64,000 nucleotides of DNA, from positions 1 through 64,000 of the forward strand of contig CAKTVW010000001.1 in assembly GCA_934630495.1 (NCBI GenBank). The letters run 5' to 3'. Source of the stretch: an uncultured Oscillospiraceae bacterium. GTDB lineage: Bacteria; Bacillota; Clostridia; Oscillospirales; Oscillospiraceae. Shown piece by piece: positions 16,001-22,122 of the stretch. The position numbers and the translations under genes were made by a program. Positions within the stretch are counted from its first letter, which is position 1, and every line of letters starts with the position of its first letter. The notes under the pieces were generated by a model that was not told the DNA's origin, searched no databases, and saw only the letters and a list, made by a program, of their open reading frames with translations.

Positions 16001-18269
16001 GCTTCTGCACCGTCTCCTGCGTATAGACAGGCTTCTTCGTAACGGGGTCCAGCTCATATTCGACCAAGCCGATCGTCGCCATGCCGTTGATATAGGAGTG
16101 CATGTTCGGCAGGAACTTGCTGATATCATTGTAGGTATCGCCGTTCATGTCGACGAGCGGACGGTTGGTATCGCTGACGTTCTGACCGGTCTCGCCCTGA
16201 GAGGTCACATACCAGCGGCCGTCGTTCGAGCCGGAGGAGACCTTATAGGTCGCCTCGTAAACCGCATATGCCGTCCACTTTCCCGCCGCGAGGTTGTTCT
16301 GGACGGTATAGTCGTCCGTGCCCCAGCGGGAGGCGTAGCCGAAGTTGTTCCAAGCGTAGTAGTTATTCAGTCCGCTGCTGTTATAGCCGGAGTTCGGCAG
16401 CAGCATGCCGTAGGCAAGGTTGTTGCCCATGCGGTAGCGGCGCGTGCGGTCGTAATCGCTGTTCATGCCGGTGCGGCTGTTGAAGTCGTCCTCGGTCGTG
16501 GGGACCCACTGCCTGGTCGCCGTGTAGCCGTCGTAGCTCAGCGTGTCGATCATGCCGCACATGACGGCCTTGCCGAACTGCGTTGCCTCGTCCTGCGTGG
16601 TAAACAGGCCCGCCGCCGCGATGGACATGACCGCGCGCTTGCCCGCCGCCGTGGACACCGACAGAGACGAGATCTTCTGCGCCGCTTCGTAACCGGCGGC
16701 GGTGGAGAGATCGATCGTCACGACATGATAGCCGGGAGCCGTGGAAACGGTCAGGTTCAGCGCGTTCGCCTGCACATTGCTGTAGGCCGTGCTCTGTCCG
16801 TCAAAGCCGGGGTAGACCTTGTACGTTTCGTTACCGTAGGTAATGCGGGTGCCGTCATGCTTGGACAGATAGAACTTCTGATCCGGGTTGCCCGTCCAGA
16901 CCCACGCTACGATCCACGTTCCCTCGGCCATCGTATTTTTATTGATCGACAGGTAGATCGGCTCGCCGAAGTAATCCGCATCCGCAAGCTGGAGGTTATA
17001 GGAATCGTCGCCGTTCGGAAGAATATTGAAGCGGTTCGCGTTCGAGCGATCCTTACAGACAGGCCGCTGTGCGCTTCCCGTAATACCGCCGATGTAATAA
17101 TTCGTGGCGGAAAGATTGCCGCTGGCATCTGCACGGTACCAACGCAGATAGAATGTGCCGTCTCCGGCCGCTTCGGGCATGAGATACTTCGTCGTGCCGT
17201 TGTCATTATCAGGCGAAGACCAGAGCTGAATTGCCGTGCCGTCTCCGGCCGTGCCGCCGCTGACATCAAGAGCATAGGCATGCTCGCCGCTGACGGGGAC
17301 GATCTTGAAGGGCTGCGCGGCCTCGTCGCCGAACAGGCAGGAGGAGTCGTTCGCTACATTATAAATAAGGGAAAGATAGCGCGCATTCTCCTTGACCATG
17401 CCCTGCTCGAGGATCGTCGCATACGCGCCGACGGACGAAGAGAGGTCCGAGGTCGTTCTGCTGACGCGCATGGCGTCGGGCGACATTCCGGCGATCGCCG
17501 TTTCGCTGCCGTTGACCGGGATCAGGAACCAGCTCTGCGCGGCAGAGCCGTTATCGGTCCCGTACAGTGCAATCGTGTTGCCGTCCGCGACTCTTCCGTT
17601 GGAGAGGTCGACGATCAGCTTCGTGTCGTACACGCTGAACATCTTGTAGCTGCCATCGGCGTTTGCGTACATGCTCCACTGCTGGTTCGCAGAGGTATTC
17701 GCCGACCAGCCGTGCAGATTGGTCTCTGTGCCGTTCTTGTCGAACGCAAGGCCCGTGCCGACGTTGACAAAGTGGAAGTAGCCGCTGCTGTCCTTGTAGA
17801 CATTCCAGCGCTTGTTGTCATCGGCAAGTGCCGAGCTGTTCTCGCCGTAGAGCCGGATGTTATGGTCGCTCGTCGCGTCCATAGACAGGAAGTACGACTT
17901 GTCCGACTTAGACGCTACATAGAACATGCCTACGTACGTCATCGACGTGTCCGCGACGGTCGCGCCGCGGTTGCCGTGCGTATACCACGCCTCGCCGTAG
18001 CCCGGCGTCGTCTTTTCGGCGTGCGCATGCGCATAGCCGTACTGCTCGCCGCCGACATAGCTGGCATACTCAAAGAGCATACCGTCATTGGGGTAGTTGT
18101 GGACCGTGATCGGAAGCGAAACGGACTTTGCGTTATTCAAAGTGCCGTACGTCTTGCTCATCGTATCGCCCGCAGTGGCCGCATCGGCCTGTAGCAGCGT
18201 GAACGACGGAAGCATCCCGATCACCATTGCTGCCATTAACAGGAATGACAGCACGCGTTTTGCTTTCAT
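10068..18269 (-). CDS. Giant SLH-anchored surface protein with ricin-type and fibro-slime modules
   Basis: 2733 residues. Signal peptide at 1-35 (MKAKRVLSFLLMAAMVIGML...ADAA). Ricin-type beta-trefoil-like carbohydrate-binding stretches with QxW-type motifs occur near 130-260, 330-400, 1390-1465 and 1835-1960. A PA14/fibro-slime-like domain lies near 920-1055 (YFRDDGVVTRQSG, FEGDDDVYLFINNKMVMDIGGAH, FDFYYMERHGYGANLRI). A Pro-Asp-Pro linker (about 2513-2550) leads to three SLH repeats (about 2551-2733; FPDARGTWYEESVYYL, GLTREQFAAMLVRAL) that bind pyruvylated cell-wall polymer. It is likely an adhesin or glycan-binding scaffold. The start at 18269 follows AAAGGA. It lies between a lipoprotein gene and the short peptide gene on the same strand. 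Confidence 0.88.
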   Translation of the reverse strand: MKAKRVLSFLLMAAMVIGMLPSFTLLQADAATAGDTMSKTYGTLNNAKSVSLPITVHNYPNDGMLFEYASYVGGEQYGYAHAHAEKTTPGYGEAWYTHGNRGATVADTSMTYVGMFYVASKSDKSYFLSMDATSDHNIRLYGENSSALADDNKRWNVYKDSSGYFHFVNVGTGLAFDKNGTETNLHGWSANTSANQQWSMYANADGSYKMFSVYDTKLIVDLSNGRVADGNTIALYGTDNGSAAQSWFLIPVNGSETAIAGMSPDAMRVSRTTSDLSSSVGAYATILEQGMVKENARYLSLIYNVANDSSCLFGDEAAQPFKIVPVSGEHAYALDVSGGTAGDGTAIQLWSSPDNDNGTTKYLMPEAAGDGTFYLRWYRADASGNLSATNYYIGGITGSAQRPVCKDRSNANRFNILPNGDDSYNLQLADADYFGEPIYLSINKNTMAEGTWIVAWVWTGNPDQKFYLSKHDGTRITYGNETYKVYPGFDGQSTAYSNVQANALNLTVSTAPGYHVVTIDLSTAAGYEAAQKISSLSVSTAAGKRAVMSIAAAGLFTTQDEATQFGKAVMCGMIDTLSYDGYTATRQWVPTTEDDFNSRTGMNSDYDRTRRYRMGNNLAYGMLLPNSGYNSSGLNNYYAWNNFGYASRWGTDDYTVQNNLAAGKWTAYAVYEATYKVSSGSNDGRWYVTSQGETGQNVSDTNRPLVDMNGDTYNDISKFLPNMHSYINGMATIGLVEYELDPVTKKPVYTQETVQKLAALLQRSLSISEKYDSDTYNYNFVQGEKIFGTKDWAQAIRDLGITNTTLSVSESEWAGYVSGHKDLLSMSWSEAAASGRLVSYLDIAYWMLNTLYNDNNGISEIVPEYTHMTLSQETNSNNQTYYVFDGGYDNVSYNALDGNISHITSSGVKNYTYYNERSATTSTPFLPATGSSTYRQTNSPYFRDDGVVTRQSGVYNTYVDRDYNYAMEGHGQFIFNTDDNLYFNFEGDDDVYLFINNKMVMDIGGAHSITTTTFNLNDYVKECGLVDGETYDFDFYYMERHGYGANLRIETNIEITSKDVVPEKGAVQDGTELNNYGLVDKSKYLEYHFTLRNDGYVLPLTNLSFKDTDIDFSAGYDGVSLGNYTLNGTTYNREISSITALLKLADGKEIEISFADIGALQTFLTDVKCEGHTSAGLAPGESLTIYGIRYGLSADGIFKNTVYTEAGSIHGSASFAVYAGEAQRYFMWAGHPIAVSVADAAGTALGSNAQAVSDFIPSTGKGAVNTIRPLADGVYSIGTATVIQSDPDARRFVWSPKDDGELQVYSANDLYRDGTEGNEPLFYVKYAGNGYYTILNLQRNKYVYIDQTSGTDGRSKSNAVDYDDRLKLVSMTEAEAAANDTTLWQIEKNTTGIAPNSTKNAYVIRPKTNTAYAVDLDSAHAVNGGKVHLWTVKDSGNASWYFNAHANGDGNMTGFGDNILVFNYDKAGTYTQYFNAVYSDAGTNVTTTVPVVFHVFDVKDNTYVLDYGLPVNLNDANDGGLTNNDSIGATGIGTSVTLEGLITGEGYNGLAQLRKDGKLTSATNAISGTSISEQISNYGTFTADNGTDGTSRKVYRIALASDTDYVIAINDASGSNEWSDTKPEGYSDNQLETQTLYRYRDTKTVTNTTTGSVKYASFPSGFDTSNSLYSKYHNSLMSGDGVTTTSTTTVGYIYWHWCANQTDGPYWRKIGTSRGENVNGVSVTTFHAWENANFATSISGGNTGSSSWMDSTLNPVVFTDDGTYGSYGGPYNSSASKSYCQGSACWYSFPIYQQNWSKTTTTSTTTDWSAWSTTPATATSTREVQTKTQYRVKPEILATAGTAAVIQSRNDSNTAQLWYVDKQKDGSVVLENAASGMTLQLAGTAGNGVRVVQAEKTGTDAEKWRLTTNENGKSVLVPFTAQGYYLDLTDGVKTQNQPLQIWSGSTPNSNQLWVLANIDQADTYSRLVFTPEKIMSGASSTKAVIRVNDSSEIASVGLGNVDVHKEVEMYEKIVTIPASVVYYEDIFEGIDYSKNTDSKIDNIGGGDGDFQNADQNEQYGHDGHYENEGYESSGGSVTRITVTADEQILSFKFRGTGFEIVSRATANCSANIIATVYNANGEQIRDIPVITEYNNNGGEKGNEAIYQVPAISVNDLTAGEYTVKISVTSRQTYDDWTTEFVSYEGGVIKYKLTKSDGTVYYKYYNVAENKSTFTDANGNSCDNPMLEVSYLYIDGVRIFNPIEGLTDDDGNSMDDSYSPNEKGAKILQIHDEIIAGNILVAETTSDSVSIGTGLSTFTENRNNNIINGNKADSVDDYALVGPNNEVYLDGLSMRQALAFYVRPDASVKLEERTLQIGVRALDAAKTGGFTELQLSDKGKLVLMQSNANDGTPAWTQMAELTAGIEQYYVLDPMLCTYDAQKDAYLVLIMPVNGLVSLTGIKIKGYELIPSWEAGSVKFGADGKLTDESIEIVNKMLKDFVPQLDSTENVEARAVLDNKISITLSSPGDPDPKPDPDEPKPDPDEPKPDPDQPDPDVPKPDPDDSDPSEVVKSPFPDARGTWYEESVYYLSKAGVLNGFEDGNFHGERGLTREQFAAMLVRALKLKDTGKSTKFTDISGRWSEKEILIASSNGLVNGVSATEFAPELEITRQEMMTMIARALRNTDTELPKPADLKQFKDADKVAPWALDSVKLLVATGIINGKSDTELAPEGKCLRCEAAAVIYRLLEQIAEN
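10632..10750 (-). repeat. Pro-Asp-Pro linker repeat within the surface protein gene
   Basis: Short tandem DNA repeats encode PDPDEPK-type units, five or six in a row with small variations. They form an acidic, extended spacer that lifts the binding modules away from the SLH anchor. Such tracts often vary in length between strains. Confidence 0.85.
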
Positions 18270-18380
18270 AGTTCTCAATTCCTTTCCGTAAGTATTCTTC
18301 TGAGTGGCTGACTGTTTCTGATATATATTATATATGAGCAAGCGGCAGGGGACGCTCCTTCGTTCCCCGACAAGCTTGTA
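18270..18380 (-). promoter_or_regulatory. Gap between lipoprotein and giant protein genes, possible internal promoter
   Basis: The minus strand holds an AT-rich TATAATATATAT stretch (about 18325-18340) that could serve as a -10, but no good -35 is 17 bases upstream. Before it lies a weak hairpin GGGGAACG...CGTCCCC. Either an internal promoter or an attenuator would separate surface-protein expression from pqqD and the lipoprotein. Confidence 0.35.
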
Positions 18381-19142
18381 TCATCCTGCGCCGTCCGGGT
18401 AGATGCCGACGATCTCGCAGGCGCCCTCATAGAAATGCCCTGCGGTAAACGTCTGGCTCTCCCCCGCTTTCAGGTCCTTGACCGTCACGCGATAGGCGAT
18501 CCCGCCGAGATAGGTGTTTTCGCCGTAGGTCAGCTTGTAGTACACCGTAAGGGTCGGCTGATCCGTTTCGCCCTGATTCGTGACCGTCAGCTTTCCGTCG
18601 CCGCCGCTCGCCGCGATATCGGAGAGCCACGCCGCGTCTTCGTCGCGGAAGACGGACGTCTCGGACTCATACTGAAATTCCGCATCCTCGCCGACAGTCA
18701 TGCCGGTACTTTCCAGTACCCACGCGGCCTTACCTGCGGGAAGCTCGGAAAGATTGAACAGTGCCGTTTCGCCGTCAATCGTATATTCCAAGGTGCAGAA
18801 CTGGCAGACCTGCTCGGAGGAATTAAGAACCAGCAGTGCGGCCACATTTTCCGTCTGCTCGTCAGCGCCGTTTTCGGGATTCAGGCCGCTATAGCGCCCG
18901 GTCTGCACCACGAGCAGGCGTCCGTCCGCGATCTGTGCGACCTCTGTAGGCGGCTGGGTCGGAGGCTCCGTTTCAGGGGGCGTCGTTTCGCTCTGCTCCG
19001 AGCCGTTCTCGGACGCTCCGGGCTGCTCCGAGAGCGAAGTACCGCCTGGGTCGGCATCCGGCTGTCCCGTATCGCCGGCGCGGCACGCGGAAAGCAGCAG
19101 CAGCAGCGACATCAAAAATATCGGCAGCAACTTTTTCTTCAT
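18381..19142 (-). CDS. Lipoprotein of unknown function
   Basis: 253 residues. The signal sequence ends in the lipobox LLSAC (Cys about 20), then comes a low-complexity Gly/Ser/Glu/Pro/Thr linker to about residue 70. The folded part is beta-rich (LLVVQTGRYSGLN, AALLVLNSSEQ, LEYTIDGETALF, LTVYYKLTYGENTYLGGIAYRVTVKDL), suggesting Ig-like or FxLYD-type sandwich domains for extracellular binding. An upstream TTG at 19151 is too close to the GGAGG site; ATG at 19142 is preferred. The start lies five bases after the pqqD-like stop, so the pair is probably co-translated. Its role is unknown; display or scaffold near the membrane is a guess. Confidence 0.75.
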   Translation of the reverse strand: MKKKLLPIFLMSLLLLLSACRAGDTGQPDADPGGTSLSEQPGASENGSEQSETTPPETEPPTQPPTEVAQIADGRLLVVQTGRYSGLNPENGADEQTENVAALLVLNSSEQVCQFCTLEYTIDGETALFNLSELPAGKAAWVLESTGMTVGEDAEFQYESETSVFRDEDAAWLSDIAASGGDGKLTVTNQGETDQPTLTVYYKLTYGENTYLGGIAYRVTVKDLKAGESQTFTAGHFYEGACEIVGIYPDGAG

Positions 19143-19147
19143 ATGCG

Positions 19148-19420
19148 TCAAGCCTCCAGTAAAATCGAAAGTGTGCGAAGCTCGTCGAGCAGCTCGTCCA
19201 CATCGGCCTCCAGCTCCGTTCTCGGCACGTCGTACAGCGTCCGCAGCTCCGTCAGAAGCGCCTCCTTGGACATGCCGCGCTGTAACAGGCGGAAAATATC
19301 GGCACCTGTCTCGTTCAGCTCGATCAGGCCGCTGAAGATCTGTGCCGCCTCGCCTGACGGCACGGCGACATATTCGTCCGCGACCTGCCGCAGAATAAAG
19401 CCGTCAACAACCTTCAGCAT
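19148..19420 (-). CDS. PqqD-like peptide-binding (RRE-type) protein
   Basis: 90 residues with the PqqD pattern: LKVVDGFILRQVADEYVAVPSGEAAQIFSGLIELNETG is followed by a winged-helix tail (LYDVPRTELEADVDELLDEL). PqqD folds are stand-alone recognition elements that hold leader peptides for radical SAM and other maturases. ATG at 19420 is chosen because GGAGAG lies six bases upstream; the ATG at 19447 has no ribosome site. It is the first gene of the minus-strand series and overlaps the leader of the lipoprotein gene. With a SPASM enzyme and a short peptide gene in the same series, leader binding is the natural role, but no pairing is proven. Confidence 0.82.
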   Translation of the reverse strand: MLKVVDGFILRQVADEYVAVPSGEAAQIFSGLIELNETGADIFRLLQRGMSKEALLTELRTLYDVPRTELEADVDELLDELRTLSILLEA

Positions 19421-19587
19421 CCTTCGCTCTCCGTTCCTCTCGGCCATGCAAGGCCGTTAAACTGCCCTGAAAGTCGAGCTTGGCATTGCATTGCCGCCGT
19501 CGGGCGCTCTTTGACGTGCGCTCGGCCGCCTGCGGCCGCCTTGCTCAGGCAGAATTTTCACCAATACATACTATTATGGTATATAAC
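19421..19587 (-). other. 5' leader of the pqqD-like transcript
   Basis: About 160 bases between the transcription start and the PqqD-like ATG. It is GC-rich with a palindromic GGCCGCAGGCGGCC core (about 19525-19540) and shows no known riboswitch signature. I see no further gene in it. Confidence 0.5.
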
Positions 19588-19616
19588 ATTATACCACCTT
19601 TTTCTCAACAAAGCAA
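19588..19616 (-). promoter_or_regulatory. Promoter of the pqqD-like / surface protein series
   Basis: TTGCTT (19611-19616), 17-base spacer, TATAAT (19588-19593) with an extended -10 TG. It sits in an AT-rich island that contrasts with the coding DNA. Confidence 0.65.
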
Positions 19617-19754
19617 CAATTTCTCACGGTTTATTTCATAGAAAACAGCACAAACCGCCCCTGCTTTTTTGTGCATTTTTCTAACATTCGTAAGCGTCCG
19701 TTTTGCTGGTAAGCAAGCGCTGATTTACGCTGTTTCGAGAGTGCCGCCCGCCGT

Positions 19755-19793
19755 AAAAACGAAGAACGGAGGCCCGTTGGCGCGAGCCTCCGT
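19755..19793 (-). terminator. Terminator of the first MATE gene
   Basis: Eight-bp stem ACGGAGGC/GCCTCCGT with a 12-base loop, followed on the minus strand by TCTTCGTTTTT. It starts six bases past the stop codon. Confidence 0.85.
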
Positions 19794-19798
19794 TTCTG

Positions 19799-21157
19799 TC
19801 ATGCAGTGGGTTCCAAAGCCGCCATTTGTTTTCGGTACGCAAAGCGGAAATAGGCGATTTCCGCAGCAGCGGTGATCGTCCACGAGAACGCATACATCAA
19901 ATACAGCGACAGGATCGTTCCGAAACAAGCGAACACCGTGTAGACCCATATCACACGGAAAACGCACGAGCCGAGGATGACGATGATCGTCGGGACGACG
20001 CATTTTCCCAAGCCGCGCGACGCGGCGATCGTACAGTCCATGAACGCCGAGATCACATACGACAGCCCCATGACGCGCAGGCGCACCATGCCCTCACGCA
20101 CGACGGCGGCATCGTCCGTAAATAGCGAGAGGAAGCCGCTGCCGAACAGAACGAGCGCCACGCCGACGGTCAGTCCGACCGCCGCCGAATAGGCCAAGCT
20201 GATCAGGTAGCTGCGCTTGACGCGCTCCCGATGCCCCGCACCGTAATTCTGGCCGATAAAGCTGGCGCAGGCCGTATGAAATGCCGCCATCATGTCGTAG
20301 ACCAGACTGTCGGCGTTCGCCGCCGCAGAGTTACCCTCAACGACCACGGCGTCAAAGCTGTTGACACCCGCCTGAATAAACAGGTTCGCGATGCCGAAGA
20401 TCGCGTTTTGCAGCGCTGCGGAGCAGCCGAGAGACAGAAGCGGCCGTACCTTATCGCCGTAGAGTCGAAGATGCGAAAACCGCAGTGCGTACGCCTCCCG
20501 GCAGCGCAGCAGCGCGATCAGGATCAGCGTTGCGGAAAGGTACTGCGACAGGATGCTCGCCAAGGCGACGCCGCTTTCTCCCATGCGGCACACAATTACA
20601 AAGAACAGATTCAGCGCCACGTTCAGAATGCCCGCGATCAGCAAATAAATCAGAGGCCGACGGGTGTCGCCCGCCGCGCTCAGGACGGCATTGCCGAAAT
20701 TATACAGCGCCATGGCAGGCATTCCCAGAAAATAAATGCGCAGATACAGCGCGGCGCCGTCGATCAGCTCGTCCTTGGTATGGAGCAGCTCCAGCATCGG
20801 CCGCGCAAGAAGCAGACCGATCGTCAGCAAAAGCGCCCCGAGAAGAACGGAAAGGATCACGGCGGTATGTACCGTGCGGTCGGTCTCCTCGGCGTTGTCC
20901 GCGCCCAGATACCGCGCCGTCAGTGCGTTGATGCCGCTTCCCATGCCGATCAGAAGCCCCGTAAACAGTGCGACGAGTGTCGCCGTGGAGCCGACCGCGC
21001 CAAGCGCCGTCGAACCGGCAAAGCGCCCGACGACCGCGATATCGGACATATTAAACAGTACCTGCAAAACATTCGAGAGCATCAGCGGCAGACTGAACCG
21101 CATGATCTGCCGCCCGAGCGGGCCGCTTGCCAGTCTGCCCTCCGCCTTCGCTTCCAT
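19799..21157 (-). CDS. MATE family multidrug/drug:cation antiporter
   Basis: 452 residues with about twelve membrane spans in two MatE halves. The first half starts GRQIMRFSLPLMLSNVLQVLFNMSDIAVVGRFAGSTALGAVG and holds GMGSGINALTARYLGA; the second holds SAALQNAIFGIANLFIQAGVNSF and FIGQNYGAGHRERV. These fit a MATE antiporter using an ion gradient; the substrate cannot be told. The start at 21157 has GGGGTGAG upstream; a longer upstream reading lacks a ribosome site. It is a single-gene unit, divergent from nrdG. Confidence 0.88.
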   Translation of the reverse strand: MEAKAEGRLASGPLGRQIMRFSLPLMLSNVLQVLFNMSDIAVVGRFAGSTALGAVGSTATLVALFTGLLIGMGSGINALTARYLGADNAEETDRTVHTAVILSVLLGALLLTIGLLLARPMLELLHTKDELIDGAALYLRIYFLGMPAMALYNFGNAVLSAAGDTRRPLIYLLIAGILNVALNLFFVIVCRMGESGVALASILSQYLSATLILIALLRCREAYALRFSHLRLYGDKVRPLLSLGCSAALQNAIFGIANLFIQAGVNSFDAVVVEGNSAAANADSLVYDMMAAFHTACASFIGQNYGAGHRERVKRSYLISLAYSAAVGLTVGVALVLFGSGFLSLFTDDAAVVREGMVRLRVMGLSYVISAFMDCTIAASRGLGKCVVPTIIVILGSCVFRVIWVYTVFACFGTILSLYLMYAFSWTITAAAEIAYFRFAYRKQMAALEPTA

Positions 21158-21316
21158 GAACTCACCCCGGAAAAACAGTGATAGCGTACGCCGTTCGCGG
21201 CGTAGCGGCCATAGTATAGCACAACGGTTCAAGCCATGCAAGCAGGATTCCGCAATTTTCGCGCACGCTTTCCCGTGCAATCCCGGCAAGTTTTTCGGCA
21301 TTTTCTCTAAAAGCAG

Positions 21317-21345
21317 TTGACAAACGGTATAAATTGGGGTATTCT
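21317..21345 (+). promoter_or_regulatory. nrdG: Upstream promoter of nrdG-nrdD-trxB (P1)
   Basis: TTGACA (21317-21322), 17-base spacer, TATTCT (21340-21345). The start point would fall at the left edge of the first NrdR-like box. Confidence 0.6.
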
Positions 21346-21354
21346 AAGAACTGA

Positions 21355-21402
21355 CCACAAGATATTGTGCTTATATTGAAATTCCGGTACAATATCTTCG
21401 GA
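21355..21402 (+). promoter_or_regulatory. Paired NrdR boxes overlapping a second promoter (P2)
   Basis: Two 16-base matches to the NrdR box (ACACTATATATAGTGT type): CCACAAGATATTGTGC (21355-21370) and GTACAATATCTTCGGA (21387-21402). Starts are 32 bases apart, three helical turns, as usual for NrdR pairs. Their cores AAGATATTGT and ACAATATCTT are inverted copies. A second promoter, TTGTGC (21365-21370), 17 bases, TACAAT (21388-21393), lies inside the pair, so bound NrdR would block it. NrdR is the dATP/ATP-sensing repressor of ribonucleotide reductase genes. Confidence 0.7.
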
Positions 21403-21430
21403 GCCGATTTTTTAATTCTGAGGTGTCGAA

Positions 21431-22111
21431 ATGCGCATCGGAGGTCTGCAAAAGCTGACTTTATTGGATTTTCCCGGCAAGGTCGCCTGCACGGTTTTTT
21501 TGCAGGGCTGCAACCTGCGCTGCCCGTTCTGCCATAATACGCCGCTTCTTCACGGCGTGCCGGAGATCCCGCGCGAAGAGGTCCTGCGCTTTCTGCGTTC
21601 GCGCCGAGGGCTTCTCGACGGCGTGGCAATATCGGGCGGCGAACCGCTTCTGTCGGACGATCTGGGTGATCTTCTCCGCGAGATCCGTGCGCTTGGCTTT
21701 CTGATCAAGCTGGACACGAACGGCACCTATCCCGACAGGCTGGAAGCACTGCTCCGCGACGGGCTGGTCGACCACGTCGCAATGGATATCAAAAACACCC
21801 CGGATAAATACGCTCTGACCGTCGGCCGAGACGGCGCGGTGTCCGCCGTGGAAGAAAGCCTTGCGCTGCTTCGCAGTTCGGCCATCCCCTACGAGCTTCG
21901 CACAACCGTCGTCGACGAGCTGCACGAGCCGGAGGACTTCCATGCGATCGGCAAATGGCTCCGTGGAGCGCCGAGCTATTTTTTACAGAGCTTTGTCGAT
22001 TCCGGCGATATTCTGCAGCCCGGCTTCCATGCGCCAAGCCCCGAAAAGCTGGAGCAATGCCGGGCGATCGCCTGTGACTATATACCAAACACGCAAATTC
22101 GAGGAATATGA
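21431..22111 (+). CDS. nrdG: Anaerobic ribonucleoside-triphosphate reductase activating protein
   Basis: 226 residues. The radical SAM motif CNLRCPFC follows DFPGKVACTVFLQG; GGEPLLSDD and KLDTNGTYPD are typical of the NrdG/PflA-like activases. It generates the glycyl radical on NrdD using SAM and a 4Fe-4S cluster. The start at 21431 has GAGGTG six bases before it. It precedes nrdD, whose own start (22123) lies just after the nrdG stop; many genomes have the reverse order. Confidence 0.9.
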   Translation: MRIGGLQKLTLLDFPGKVACTVFLQGCNLRCPFCHNTPLLHGVPEIPREEVLRFLRSRRGLLDGVAISGGEPLLSDDLGDLLREIRALGFLIKLDTNGTYPDRLEALLRDGLVDHVAMDIKNTPDKYALTVGRDGAVSAVEESLALLRSSAIPYELRTTVVDELHEPEDFHAIGKWLRGAPSYFLQSFVDSGDILQPGFHAPSPEKLEQCRAIACDYIPNTQIRGI

Positions 22112-22122
22112 GGAGAAATGAA

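Noticed and set aside
10518..18194. A 2558-codon open frame antisense to the giant surface protein
   Set aside because: It mirrors the codon bias of the sense gene (few TTA, CTA and TCA codons), gives a low-complexity Arg/Val/Gly-rich product and has no ribosome site; the sense frame has a signal peptide and SLH domains.
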